Part shown: piece after piece, positions 48,871 to 58,781 of the stretch
Position numbering within the stretch: the stretch's first letter is position 1
Layout of the letters: every line of letters begins with the position of its first letter
NCBI RefSeq assembly: GCF_042743185.1
Contig: NZ_JBHYMS010000034.1
Location: forward strand, 1-64,000
DNA: 64,000 bases
Origin: Inquilinus sp042743185
GTDB taxonomy: Bacteria > Pseudomonadota > Alphaproteobacteria > DSM-16000 > Inquilinaceae
Direction of reading: 5' to 3'
Notes under the pieces: generated by a model
What the model was told of the DNA's origin: nothing
What the model saw: only the letters and a program-made list of their open reading frames with translations
The model's database searches: none
Position numbers and translations under genes: made by a program

Positions 48871-48897
48871 GTAGCACTCACCGGCCGAGAGTGCTAA
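48871..48897. promoter_or_regulatory. CIRCE operator for HrcA
   Basis: GTAGCACTC, 9-nt spacer ACCGGCCGA, GAGTGCTAA. It matches the CIRCE consensus (TTAGCACTC-N9-GAGTGCTAA) at all but the first base. HrcA binds here to repress groESL at normal temperature. Confidence 0.95.
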
Positions 48898-48956
48898 CGA
48901 CCGGCCGGGGCAGGCCCTGAACGCAAATCTCTGAACGAGAGAGTGGGAGAGCGAAG

Positions 48957-49268
48957 ATGCAATTCCGTCCCCTGCACGACCGTGTGCTGGTGCGCCGCAT
49001 CGAGCAGAACGAGAAGACCGCCGGCGGGATCATCATCCCGGACACCGCCAAGGAAAAGCCCCAGGAGGGCGAGGTGATCTCGGTCGGCGCCGGCATCCGC
49101 GACGAGGCCGGCAAGCTGCAGCCGCTGGACGTCAAGGCCGGTGACCGCATTCTGTTCGGCAAGTGGTCCGGCACCGAGGTGAAGCTCGACGGTCAGGATC
49201 TCCTGATCATGAAGGAGAGCGACATCCTCGGCATCATCACCGTGAAGAAGTCGGCCAAGGCGGCCTGA
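48957..49268 (+). CDS. groES: Co-chaperonin GroES
   Basis: A 103-residue Hsp10 subunit; seven form the lid of the GroEL chamber. The family motifs are FRPLHDRVLVRRIEQNEKTA, the mobile loop GGIIIPDTAKEKPQ and the roof region SVGAG. Start at ATG 48957 with GAGAGTGGGAGAG upstream. It lies 48 bp before groEL and under the CIRCE operator. Confidence 0.98.
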   Translation: MQFRPLHDRVLVRRIEQNEKTAGGIIIPDTAKEKPQEGEVISVGAGIRDEAGKLQPLDVKAGDRILFGKWSGTEVKLDGQDLLIMKESDILGIITVKKSAKAA

Positions 49269-49316
49269 TCCGCCCCGTCGCCTTCACCGGAATCCCGATA
49301 GATAAGGAATAGAGAG

Positions 49317-50969
<1,653 letters not shown>

Positions 50970-51005
50970 TCACCCGATCAGATTGTCCAAAAGTCGAATT
51001 GTGGA

Positions 51006-51033
51006 GGGGCGCTCTTCGGAGCGCCCCTTTTTT
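51006..51033 (+). terminator. Rho-independent terminator of groESL
   Basis: GGGGCGCTC and GAGCGCCCC form a 9-bp perfect stem on a TTCG loop (51015-51018), then six T residues (51028-51033). It lies 37 bp after the groEL stop. Confidence 0.95.
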
Positions 51034-51170
51034 GCCATATCGGCCGGCGATGCAAGACCTCGTGGGGCCGCTGCAGTCTTTCGATTGCCGGGCCGAGTAT
51101 CGGCAACTAAATGAATGCAACGGCCCCGGGTTCGACCACCCGGCCGTCCGCGACGGAAGGGGAATTCGTG

Positions 51171-52325
51171 ATGACCGCCTGTTCGAAGAGTGCGCCCTGT
51201 CATCGCGGGCCGATCGCCCGCGCTGCCCTGGCGGTCGCCTCGATCCTGGTGCTTGCGGCCTGCGTGCCGGCCGGGACGCAGCAGACCGCCAGCCTGCCGG
51301 CGCCGGAGCAGCCCGCGCCGCCGCCCGTATCCCCCTTCGTCCAGGCGATGCGCGACGCCGGCGTCAACGTCGCGATCCCGACGCGCGGCAAGTTCATCCT
51401 GGTGAACATCCCGTCCTATGAGCTGATCGCCTTCCAGGACGGCGCCCCGGTGATCCGCAGCAAGGTCGTGGTCGGGGCCGCGGGGACCTCGACGCCCGAG
51501 CTGCTGTCGAACATGTACGCGATCAAGTACAACCCGGACTGGACCCCGACGCCGTCGATCGTCCGCAACGAGGCCAGCGTCTACATCCCGTCGGGGCCGC
51601 GCAGCCCGCTCGGCCGGCTCAAGCTCGAGCTCGACAACGACCAGTCGATCTATCTGCACGACACGCCGCAGAAGAGCTATTTCGGCCGCGACAAGCGGGC
51701 GCTGAGCCATGGCTGCGTCCGGGTCCAGCAGGTCCGGGAGCTGGCGGCCTGGGCCGACGGCGTCAGCGTCGACGAGATCGACCGGAAGATCCGCACCGGC
51801 CGCATGTACACCGAGCGGCTGCCGGAGGAGATCCCGGTCTATATCGGCTACTACACCCGCTTCCCGGACGAATTCGGCCAGCCGGTGAACCATCCGGACG
51901 TCTACGCCAACAAGGACGAGGCGCGGCAGGCCTACCTGGCCCGCGCCGCCGGCCGCCGCGCGGCCGCGGCGAAGAAGGCGGTCGAGCCGCCGGCCCAGCC
52001 CCCGGCCGAGATCATCCCGGGCCAGACGGTGCCCGGCCAGACCGCACCGGGCGGCGAGACCGCAGTGCCGCCGGCGACGGCCCCCGGCGAAACCGGCACG
52101 CCGCCCGCGACCCCGGCCCAGCCCGCCGCCCCCGCTACGACGGCTCCGGCTGCCCCTGCCGCGCCGGCGGAGACCCCCGCGGTTCCGGCCGCGCCCGCGG
52201 CCCCGGCCGTGACCGATCCTGCGGCCCCGGCTGCTCCGGCCACGACGACGCCGGCCGCGCCGGCGGCTCCTGCGGTCACGCCGCCTCCGGCGACCACGAC
52301 GCCGGCCGCGCCGACGAGCAACTGA
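51171..52325 (+). CDS. L,D-transpeptidase lipoprotein (YkuD/ErfK family)
   Basis: A 384-residue envelope protein. Lipobox LVLAAC near residue 29-34 marks it as a lipoprotein. The YkuD domain (about 75-215) contains the active site HDTPQKSYFGRDKRALSHGC with nucleophilic Cys, followed by VRVQQ. It makes 3-3 crosslinks or attaches proteins in peptidoglycan. From about residue 265 to the end it is a Pro/Ala/Thr low-complexity tail, with repeated PAAPA units, perhaps spanning the cell wall. I chose ATG 51171 because AAGGGG lies 10 nt upstream. Two REP-like hairpins follow. Confidence 0.92.
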   Translation: MTACSKSAPCHRGPIARAALAVASILVLAACVPAGTQQTASLPAPEQPAPPPVSPFVQAMRDAGVNVAIPTRGKFILVNIPSYELIAFQDGAPVIRSKVVVGAAGTSTPELLSNMYAIKYNPDWTPTPSIVRNEASVYIPSGPRSPLGRLKLELDNDQSIYLHDTPQKSYFGRDKRALSHGCVRVQQVRELAAWADGVSVDEIDRKIRTGRMYTERLPEEIPVYIGYYTRFPDEFGQPVNHPDVYANKDEARQAYLARAAGRRAAAAKKAVEPPAQPPAEIIPGQTVPGQTAPGGETAVPPATAPGETGTPPATPAQPAAPATTAPAAPAAPAETPAVPAAPAAPAVTDPAAPAAPATTTPAAPAAPAVTPPPATTTPAAPTSN

Positions 52326-52326
52326 C

Positions 52327-52404
52327 GTAGGTTGGGTTCGCGGACGCGAACCCAACAATGTCCCGGTTGCGCGATGTTGGGTTCGCCAAGCGAACCCAAC
52401 CTAC
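52327..52404. repeat. Inverted pair of REP-like hairpins (locus B)
   Basis: GTTGGGTTCGC / GCGAACCCAAC occurs twice: around GGAC at 52331-52356 and around CAA at 52376-52400. The first is preceded by GTAG and the second followed by CTAC, so the pair is inverted, in the opposite order to the pair at 41492-41566. It lies between convergent genes, like the first locus. Confidence 0.87.
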
Positions 52405-52407
52405 GGC

Positions 52408-53058
52408 CTATCCGGGCAGGACCTTCCACACCACGGCCTCGCGCACGGCGCGGTCCTCGATCTCGACGCTGGTCGGCACCTGGTGGCGGGCGATCTCCTC
52501 CAGCCCGTCCTGCGGCCGGTAGGTGCGGCCGGGATCGCCCAGCAGCACGGTCTTGCCGGCGCCGGCCAGGGCCCGCAGCCAAGGCATGACCCGGTCCGAC
52601 ATCGGCTTCTCGTAGCAGACGTCGCCGGCGCAGACGATGTCGATGCCGTCCAGCGCCTCGCCGATCCGGTCGCCGCCGTCGGCCTCGACCGCGCAGCCAT
52701 TGGTCGCCGCGTTCAGCCGGATCGCCGCCACCGCGACCGGGTCGATCTCGGCCGCCGTCACCGCGGCGGCGCCGGCCCGGGACGCGGCCAGCGCGACGAT
52801 GCCGGAGCCCGAGGCGAAGTCGAACACCCGCTTCCCGGCCACGCTCTCGGGATGGTCCAGGATATATCGCGCCACCGCCTGGCCGCCGACCCAGGCGAAG
52901 GCCCAGTAGGGCGGCGGCAGGCCGGTGCGGCGCAGCGTCTCCTCCGTCGCCTGCCACAGCGGCGTCACCTCGGTGGCGAGGTGCAGCACCAGCTCGGGTA
53001 GCAGCGGCGTGCGGGTCGGCGCCGTGTTGGCGCGGATGAAGGCGGCGATGTCGTCCAT
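52408..53058 (-). CDS. SAM-dependent methyltransferase (protein-lysine type)
   Basis: A 216-residue class I methyltransferase. SAM motif I is VFDFASGSGIVALAASRAGA at about 79-98, with EIDPVAVAAIRLN as motif II. The middle AGDVCYEKPMSDRVMPWL and the N-terminal LPPPYWAFAWVGGQAVARYI are typical of the nicotinamide N-methyltransferase-like / ETF-beta-lysine methyltransferase group. ATG 53058 (MDDIAAF) is the natural start. The target is not identifiable; an electron-transfer flavoprotein is one option known for this group. Confidence 0.87.
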   Translation of the reverse strand: MDDIAAFIRANTAPTRTPLLPELVLHLATEVTPLWQATEETLRRTGLPPPYWAFAWVGGQAVARYILDHPESVAGKRVFDFASGSGIVALAASRAGAAAVTAAEIDPVAVAAIRLNAATNGCAVEADGGDRIGEALDGIDIVCAGDVCYEKPMSDRVMPWLRALAGAGKTVLLGDPGRTYRPQDGLEEIARHQVPTSVEIEDRAVREAVVWKVLPG

Positions 53059-53181
53059 GGCGCCCTTCCTATCCTGCAAGGCGGCGATGAGCCATGGAGT
53101 CTTGATGTCCGGCGCCGGAATGCGGAAGATTCGCGAAACGGCGACGGCGCAGACCGTCGCCGCAGACGAGGAAACGACGAG

Positions 53182-53361
53182 ATGGTGAGCCGCCGTGCCC
53201 CGGCCCGACCGAAGGACGGTCCGGCCGAAGACGAGATCGGGGAATGTAGTTCCCCGCCCTGCTATCTGCACGAGATCGATCCGGCCTATGCCGGTCTGGA
53301 CCCGAAGCCCGGGAAGAAGCCCGCGCCGAAGGGTCCGAAGCGCGACGGAGCCGGCTCATGA
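53182..53361 (+). CDS. 59-residue Cys-containing protein coupled to DUF488
   Basis: A short gene. It reads MVSRRAPARPKDGPAEDEIG, then the block CSSPPCYLHEIDPAYAGLDP (Cys22, Cys27, His30), and ends in a Lys/Pro-rich basic tail. The Cys-Cys-His cluster could bind a metal. Start ATG 53182 is preceded by GAGGAAACGACGAG, a good ribosome site. It overlaps the DUF488 gene by 4 bp (ATGA at 53358-53361), so both are co-translated. I know the CSSPPC-HE motif as a recurrent small-protein pattern in alphaproteobacteria but not its function. Confidence 0.8.
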   Translation: MVSRRAPARPKDGPAEDEIGECSSPPCYLHEIDPAYAGLDPKPGKKPAPKGPKRDGAGS

Positions 53362-53699
53362 TCCGGGTCAAGCGCGTCTACGACCCGCCCGAGGAGGGCG
53401 ACGGCTACCGCGTCCTGGTCGACCGGCTGTGGCCGCGCGGCCTGACCAAGGAGCAGGCGGCGCTCGATCTCTGGCTCAAGACCGTGGCGCCGAGCGACGA
53501 GCTGCGGCACTGGATCCACCACGAGCCGGAGAAATGGCCGGAATTCTGCCGCCGCTATCATGCCGAGCTGGATGCCCACCCGAACGCGGTCGCCTTCCTG
53601 CGGCAGAAGAGCAAGGACGGCTGGGTCACCCTGCTCTATGCCAGCCGCGACGAGCGCCAGAACAACGCCATCGCGCTCGCCAAGTATCTGGGCGGATGA
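53358..53699 (+). CDS. DUF488-family protein (YeaO-like)
   Basis: A 113-residue cytosolic protein. The family motifs are RVYDPPEEGDGYRVLVDRLW with PRGLTKE, then HHEPEKWPEFCRRYHAEL, and TLLYASRDERQNNAIALAKY. Biochemical function is unknown. It is co-translated with the 59-residue Cys protein upstream, and its stop abuts the end of ubiA. The combination suggests the two form one functional unit. Confidence 0.9.
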   Translation: MIRVKRVYDPPEEGDGYRVLVDRLWPRGLTKEQAALDLWLKTVAPSDELRHWIHHEPEKWPEFCRRYHAELDAHPNAVAFLRQKSKDGWVTLLYASRDERQNNAIALAKYLGG

Positions 53700-54623
53700 T
53701 CAGGCCAAGGCGCGGCCGGCGGCGAGCCCGACCAGGACCAAAAGGCCGAACCAGCGGTTCGAGTTGAACTTGGCCAGGCAGTCGGCCGGCCGGTCGGGGA
53801 CGAGCGTCGCCGCCTGCCAGGCCAGCTGTGCCGCGCCGGCGGCGAGGCACAGCAGGAAGGGCAGGGGCGCCAGCCCGGCCAGCAGGCCGGCCGCGCCGAT
53901 CCCGAGCACGGTCAGCGCGTAGAAGCCGGCGACCCAGCGCCGCGCGGCGCCGCCGAACAGGCGGGCGGTCGACTTGATGCCGATGCGGGCGTCGTCCTCG
54001 ATGTCCTGCAGGGCGTAGACCGTGTCGTAGCCCAGCGTCCAGCAGATGCCGGCGGCATAGAGGATCAGCGAGGGCAAGGCCAGCCCGCCGGTCACGGCGG
54101 TCCAGCCGACCAGCGCGCCCCAGTTGAAGGCCAGGCCCAGGAAGAATTGCGGCCACCAGGTGACCCGCTTCATCAGCGGGTAGGTGAAGACCACGAGCAG
54201 CGAGGCGATGCCGAGCCCGACGGTGGTGCTGTTGAACTGGATCAGGACCAGGAAGCCCAGCAGCAGCAGGGCGATCAGGAACAGCACCGCCTGGGTCGGG
54301 CTGATCGCGCCGCTGGGGATCGGCCGGGTGCGGGTGCGCGCCACCCGGCCGTCGAAGTCACGGTCCAGGATGTCGTTCACCGTGCAGCCGGCGCCGCGCA
54401 TCACCAGCGCGCCGATGGCGAACAGGAGGACGTACCAGAGATCCATCCAGCCGAAGCCGGCCGGCCGCGGCGCCATCGCCAGTCCCCACCAGCAGGGAAG
54501 AAGCAGCAGCAGGACCGGCTTCGGCCGATCCAGCCGGGCCAGGGTCAGGTAGGGCCGGACGCCGGGCGGCGCCCAGCGGAGAAGCCGGCTCTCGGCCCGG
54601 ATGTCGGAGGCGGTGTCGGTCAT
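53700..54623 (-). CDS. ubiA: 4-hydroxybenzoate polyprenyltransferase UbiA
   Basis: A 307-residue inner-membrane enzyme that attaches the polyprenyl tail to 4-hydroxybenzoate, the second step of ubiquinone synthesis. It has about nine helices. The two Asp-rich Mg-diphosphate motifs are NDILDRDFDGRVARTRTRPI and ALQDIEDDARIGIKSTARLF. ATG 54623 (MTDTASD) is chosen; ATG 54653 would add ten residues. It is transcribed in the same direction as the GlxA-type regulator but about 80 bp after it. Confidence 0.95.
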   Translation of the reverse strand: MTDTASDIRAESRLLRWAPPGVRPYLTLARLDRPKPVLLLLLPCWWGLAMAPRPAGFGWMDLWYVLLFAIGALVMRGAGCTVNDILDRDFDGRVARTRTRPIPSGAISPTQAVLFLIALLLLGFLVLIQFNSTTVGLGIASLLVVFTYPLMKRVTWWPQFFLGLAFNWGALVGWTAVTGGLALPSLILYAAGICWTLGYDTVYALQDIEDDARIGIKSTARLFGGAARRWVAGFYALTVLGIGAAGLLAGLAPLPFLLCLAAGAAQLAWQAATLVPDRPADCLAKFNSNRWFGLLVLVGLAAGRALA

Positions 54624-54702
54624 GGTCCCGTCGCGGAGGTCGCGCTGGCGCATCAGTACCGCCGTTGCGGGCCGGCGGCAAAGGCCGTGATGGGCGCCGT
54701 GG

Positions 54703-55662
54703 TCACGGATGCATCGCCGCCGCGGTCCGCCGCCCCCGCCGCATCGCCTGCGGCGGCTGGCCGAAGCAGCGGATGAAGGCCCGGCGCATCCGCTCCGGAT
54801 CGGAAAAGCCGACGTCGCGGGCGATCGTTTCGATCGGTTCGGCGCCGTCCTCGACCCGCGGCCGGGCCGCCTCGGCACGCAGCCGTTCCACCGCCTTGGC
54901 CGGGGTCTGCCCGGTCTCGGCCAGGAAGGCGCGGCCGAACTGGCGCGGGCTCAGGCATGCCGCCTCGGCCAGCCGGTCGACCGGCAGCGGCTCCCGCAGA
55001 TTCTCCCGCGCGAAGCTGAGGGCGGCCTGGATCCGGTCGGTGGCCGGGGCGAGGTCGAGCAGGGCGGAGAACTGCGACTGCCCGCCGGGCCGGCGGTGAT
55101 ACACGACCAGGATCCGGGCCACGGCGCGGGCGGCGTCGACGCCCAGATCCTCCTCGATCAGGGCCAGGGCCAGGTCGATGCCGGCGGTGACGCCGGCCGA
55201 TGACCAGACCGGGCCGTCCTGGACGAAGATCCGGTCCATCTCGACACGGACCTTCGGGTGCAGGCGCTGCAGCGCGGCGGCCTGCAGCCAATGGGTGGTG
55301 GCGCGCCGCCCGTCCAGCAGGCCGGCTGCGGCCAGCAGGAAAGCGCCGGTGCAGACGCTGGTCACCCGCCGCGCCGTGGCGGTCTCGCGGATGAAGGCCA
55401 GCAGTCGCGCAGATTCCAGCGCCTTGGGGACGCCGCGCCCGCCGGCGACCACCAGCGTGTCCAGTGGCACATCGCCGAAGGGCTGGGTCAGCACCGGCAG
55501 GCCGGCGGAGCTTTCGACCGCGCCGCCCTGCTCCGAGATCACCTGCAGCCGGTAGGGCGGCGGCGCGCAGTCCCGGGACGCGGTGTCGAACGCCGCCAGC
55601 GGCCCCGACAGGTCGAGGATGTTGAAACCGGGGAAGACCAGGAAGCCGATCGCGCGAGACAT
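54703..55662 (-). CDS. GlxA-type AraC regulator with DJ-1 domain
   Basis: A 319-residue regulator. The N-terminal DJ-1/PfpI-like domain (1-185) has the nucleophile-elbow Cys in RRVTSVCTGAFLLAAAGLLD and LDLSGPLAAFDTASRD. The C-terminal AraC domain (about 215-310) has two helix-turn-helices: EAACLSPRQFGRAFLAETGQ and IARDVGFSDPERMRRAFIRC. It is divergent from an isonitrile hydratase gene that shares the DJ-1 fold; a dyad in the shared spacer is the likely binding site. It probably activates that enzyme in response to a small ligand. Confidence 0.92.
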   Translation of the reverse strand: MSRAIGFLVFPGFNILDLSGPLAAFDTASRDCAPPPYRLQVISEQGGAVESSAGLPVLTQPFGDVPLDTLVVAGGRGVPKALESARLLAFIRETATARRVTSVCTGAFLLAAAGLLDGRRATTHWLQAAALQRLHPKVRVEMDRIFVQDGPVWSSAGVTAGIDLALALIEEDLGVDAARAVARILVVYHRRPGGQSQFSALLDLAPATDRIQAALSFARENLREPLPVDRLAEAACLSPRQFGRAFLAETGQTPAKAVERLRAEAARPRVEDGAEPIETIARDVGFSDPERMRRAFIRCFGQPPQAMRRGRRTAAAMHP

Positions 55663-55681
55663 GACGGTAAATGAGGGAACA

Positions 55682-55697
55682 ATGTCGTTTCGGACAT
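55682..55697. promoter_or_regulatory. Dyad between GlxA-type regulator and isonitrile hydratase
   Basis: ATGTC (55682-55686) and GACAT (55693-55697) are perfect arms around GTTTCG. It sits in the 84-bp divergent spacer, 20 bp from the regulator's start, and is a candidate site for the AraC-type regulator. Confidence 0.4.
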
Positions 55698-55746
55698 CAC
55701 CCTGCGCGACGATACTGCAGTTGTCAATTCCGTCCCGGAGGCCGCC

Positions 55747-56430
55747 ATGGACACCGTCATCGTCTTCCCGATCTATCCCGGCGTCACCCATCTCGACTTC
55801 ACCGGCCCGCACCAGGTGCTGGCGCGGCTGCCCGGCGCCAGGACCGTCGTCGCCTCGATCGGCGGCGAGCCGGTCGCGGTCGACGGCCTCACCTTCTCCA
55901 ACCTCGCCCGGCTGGAAGAGGTGGAGCGCTGCGACGTGCTGTGCGTGCCCGGCGGCTTCGGCTGCGTCGATGCGATGCGCAGCGATGCCTATCTGGGCGA
56001 GATCCGACGACTGGCCGCCATGGCCCGCTATGTCACCTCGGTCTGCACCGGGTCGCTGATCCTCGCCGCTGCCGGGCTGCTGGAAGGGCGGCGGGCGGCC
56101 TGTCACTGGGCCTGGCGCGACCAGCTGGCCTTGTTCGGCGCCATCCCCGATCCCGGCCGCGTCGTCCGCGACGGCAACATTTTCACCGGCGGCGGCGTCA
56201 CCGCCGGCATCGACTTCGCCCTGACCCTCGCGGCCGAGCTGGCGGACGAGACGGTGGCGAAGGCGATCCAGCTCGGGCTCGAATACGCGCCGGCGCCGCC
56301 CTACGACTCCGGCCGTCCCGAGACCGCGGCGCCGGAGATCGTCGAATTGGTCACGGCCCGCAACCGGGCCCGGATGCCGGATCGCCAGGCGATCGTCGAG
56401 CAGGTGGCCCGGGAGCGGCGCCGGGCCTGA
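55747..56430 (+). CDS. inhA: Isonitrile hydratase-like DJ-1/PfpI enzyme
   Basis: A 227-residue enzyme. It resembles Pseudomonas InhA (isonitrile to N-substituted formamide): the N-terminal THLDFTGPHQVLARLP keeps the catalytic Asp, and RYVTSVCTGSLILAAAGLLE keeps the Cys and Thr of the active site; GGGVTAGIDFALTLAAELAD and the LEYAPAPPYDSG end are near identical in layout. Start ATG 55747 follows CCCGGAGG. Divergent from a DJ-1-AraC regulator. Other DJ-1 activities cannot be excluded without assay. Confidence 0.87.
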   Translation: MDTVIVFPIYPGVTHLDFTGPHQVLARLPGARTVVASIGGEPVAVDGLTFSNLARLEEVERCDVLCVPGGFGCVDAMRSDAYLGEIRRLAAMARYVTSVCTGSLILAAAGLLEGRRAACHWAWRDQLALFGAIPDPGRVVRDGNIFTGGGVTAGIDFALTLAAELADETVAKAIQLGLEYAPAPPYDSGRPETAAPEIVELVTARNRARMPDRQAIVEQVARERRRA

Positions 56431-56490
56431 TCCCGGCCGTTCCTCCCAAGGATCCGTTGCCGGCCGGCCGGGCAGCGGCTAGCGTCGCGC

Positions 56491-57252
56491 ATGACCTCCG
56501 ATGCCCTGCCGCGCACCCGTTTGTTCGTCGACACCCCGCTCGCGGCAGGGCAGCCGGTGCCGCTGTCCGACGCCCAGACGCACCGTCTGCGCGGCGTGCT
56601 GCGGCTGGAAGCCGGAGCCGCCATCCGCCTGTTCAATCCGCGAGACGGCGAGTGGCGGGCGCGGCTGGGGAATTTTCGCGGCAACAAGGACGGCCACGCC
56701 GTCGCGGATGAACGGATCCGCCCGCCCGAGCCCGTCTCCGACCTCTGGCTCTGCTTCGCCCCGGTCAAGAAGGACGCGGTCGACGCGGTGGTGGAGAAGG
56801 GGACGGAGCTCGGCGCCGCCGTGCTGCAGCCGGTCTTCACCCGCTTCACCGACGTCCAGCGCGTCAATCTCGACCGGCTGCGCGCCCATGCCGTGGCTGC
56901 GGCCGAGCAATGCGAGCGGCTGGACGTGCCGGAGCTGCTCGACCCGGTCGGGCTCGACGCTCTGCTCGCCGGCTGGCCCGCGGGCCGGACGCTGCTGGTC
57001 TGCGCCGAGGCCGGAACGGCCCGTCCCATCGCCGAAGCGGCGGCGGAAGCGTCCGGTCCCGCCGCTCTCCTGGTCGGTCCGGAAGGCGGTTTCGCGCCGG
57101 CGGAGCTGGATGCCCTGATTCGTCACGAATTTGTTCGACCCGTCGGCCTCGGCCCTCGTATCCTGCGCGCCGACACGGCGGCCATCGCCGCGCTCGCGGT
57201 CTGGCAGATGCTGGCCGGCGATGGGCGCGGCCGGCCGCCGCATCGCGTCTGA
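56491..57252 (+). CDS. rsmE: 16S rRNA m3U1498 methyltransferase RsmE
   Basis: A 253-residue SPOUT enzyme that methylates N3 of U1498 in 16S rRNA. N-terminal PUA-like domain (1-75; RTRLFVD and HRLRGVLRLEAGAAIRLFNP). The knotted SAM domain includes VEKGTELGAAVLQPVFTRFT, LLVGPEGGFAPAEL and LGPRILRADTAAIAALAVWQ. It lies 32 bp upstream of gshA in the same direction, a pairing common in alphaproteobacteria. Confidence 0.95.
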   Translation: MTSDALPRTRLFVDTPLAAGQPVPLSDAQTHRLRGVLRLEAGAAIRLFNPRDGEWRARLGNFRGNKDGHAVADERIRPPEPVSDLWLCFAPVKKDAVDAVVEKGTELGAAVLQPVFTRFTDVQRVNLDRLRAHAVAAAEQCERLDVPELLDPVGLDALLAGWPAGRTLLVCAEAGTARPIAEAAAEASGPAALLVGPEGGFAPAELDALIRHEFVRPVGLGPRILRADTAAIAALAVWQMLAGDGRGRPPHRV

Positions 57253-57284
57253 TACCCGCTGTTCCGACACCCGAGTACCCGCCC

Positions 57285-58649
57285 ATGTCCGGTCCCCAGA
57301 GCGCCAGCGCCGCACCGATCGAAAGCAAGGCGCAGCTCGTCGACTATCTCGCCGCCGGGTCCAAGCCGCCCGAGGACTGGCGCATCGGCACCGAGCACGA
57401 GAAGTTCGCCTTCCGCCAGTCGGACCTGAAGCCGCTGCCCTTTGACGGGCCGGACGGGATCCGCGCCGTGCTGGAAGGCCTGGCCGGCTGCGGCTGGGAG
57501 CGGGTGGAGGAGAACGGCAACCTGATCGCGCTGATCCGCGACAAGGCGTCAGTGACGCTGGAACCGGGCGGCCAGGTCGAGCTGTCGGGCGCGCCGCTGC
57601 GCAGCATCCACGAGACCTGCGCCGAGGTGGCGGACCACCTGGCCCAGGTGAAGCGGGTCGGGGAGCAGCTCGGCATCGGCATGATCGGCCTCGGCTTTCA
57701 GCCGAAATGGCGGCGCCAGGACATCCCCTGGATGCCCAAGGGCCGCTACAAGATCATGCGCGACTACATGCCGAAGCGCGGCTCGCTGGGCCTCGACATG
57801 ATGACCCGCACCTGCACGGTGCAGGTCAATCTCGACTTCGCCTCCGAAGCCGACATGGTGAAGAAGTTCCGGGCCAGCCTGGCGCTGCAGCCTGTGGCGA
57901 CGGCGCTGTTCGCCAACTCGCCCTTCACCGAGGGCCGGCCGAACGGGTTCCAGAGCCTGCGCAGCCACATCTGGACCGACACCGACCCGGACCGCACCGG
58001 CGACCTGCCCTTCGTGTTCGAGGACGGCTTCGGCTTCGAGCGCTATGTCGACTACCTGCTCGACGTGCCGATGTACTTCGTCTACCGCGACGGCCGCTAC
58101 ATCGACGCCGCCGGGCACAGCTTCCGCGCCTTCCTCAAGGGCGAGCTGGCGGTCTATCCGGGCCATCTGCCGACGCTGAACGACTGGGCCGACCACCTGA
58201 CCACCGCCTTCCCCGAGGTGCGGCTGAAGAAGTACCTGGAGATGCGCGGCGCCGACGGCGGGCCGTGGTCGCGCCTGTGCGCCCTGCCGGCGCTGTGGGT
58301 CGGGCTGCTCTATGACGGCACGGCGCTCGATGCCGCCTGGGACCTGGTCAAGGACTGGACGACGGCGGAGCGGGCGGCGCTGCGCCGCGACGTGCCGCGC
58401 CTCGGCCTCGCCACCCCGTTCCGCGGCGGCACGGTGCGCGACGTGGCATTGCAGGTGCTGGCGATCGCCCGCGGCGGCCTCGCCTCCCGGGCCGCGACCG
58501 ACGCCATCGGCGGCACCGAGGAAGGTTTCCTCAACGAGCTGCAGCGCATCGCCGACAGTGGCGAGACCCAGGCCTCGGAGATGCTGCGCCGCTACGAAGC
58601 CGAATGGGGCGGCTCGGTCGACCCGGTCTTCACCGCCTACGCCTACTGA
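57285..58649 (+). CDS. gshA: Glutamate-cysteine ligase, plant/rhizobial type
   Basis: A 454-residue ATP-dependent ligase that joins glutamate and cysteine, the first and controlling step of glutathione synthesis. It is the class shared by alphaproteobacteria and plants, about 455 residues. Active-site stretches: WRIGTEHEKFAFRQSDLKPL, LEPGGQVELSGAPLRSIHET and RTCTVQVNLDFASEADMVKK. ATG 57285 (MSGPQSA) starts the family-size protein; the longer frame is a shadow of rsmE. About 130 bp separate it from the Anbu-type operon. Confidence 0.95.
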   Translation: MSGPQSASAAPIESKAQLVDYLAAGSKPPEDWRIGTEHEKFAFRQSDLKPLPFDGPDGIRAVLEGLAGCGWERVEENGNLIALIRDKASVTLEPGGQVELSGAPLRSIHETCAEVADHLAQVKRVGEQLGIGMIGLGFQPKWRRQDIPWMPKGRYKIMRDYMPKRGSLGLDMMTRTCTVQVNLDFASEADMVKKFRASLALQPVATALFANSPFTEGRPNGFQSLRSHIWTDTDPDRTGDLPFVFEDGFGFERYVDYLLDVPMYFVYRDGRYIDAAGHSFRAFLKGELAVYPGHLPTLNDWADHLTTAFPEVRLKKYLEMRGADGGPWSRLCALPALWVGLLYDGTALDAAWDLVKDWTTAERAALRRDVPRLGLATPFRGGTVRDVALQVLAIARGGLASRAATDAIGGTEEGFLNELQRIADSGETQASEMLRRYEAEWGGSVDPVFTAYAY

Positions 58650-58781
58650 CGCTACGCCTATTGGCCCGGCAGGATTTGCTGGAATTTTAGGCATCCTTCG
58701 CCGGCCGCCGCGGAATTTCGCTTGCGGTCGGTGGCACATGCCTTGCTTGATGGTTTCGTCGAGCAGGGACGTGCCGGAGGG

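Noticed and set aside
47139..48881. 580-residue open frame opposite the TRAP permeases
   Set aside because: Highly Asp/Arg/His/Gln-rich shadow; the plus strand encodes standard DctQ and DctM.
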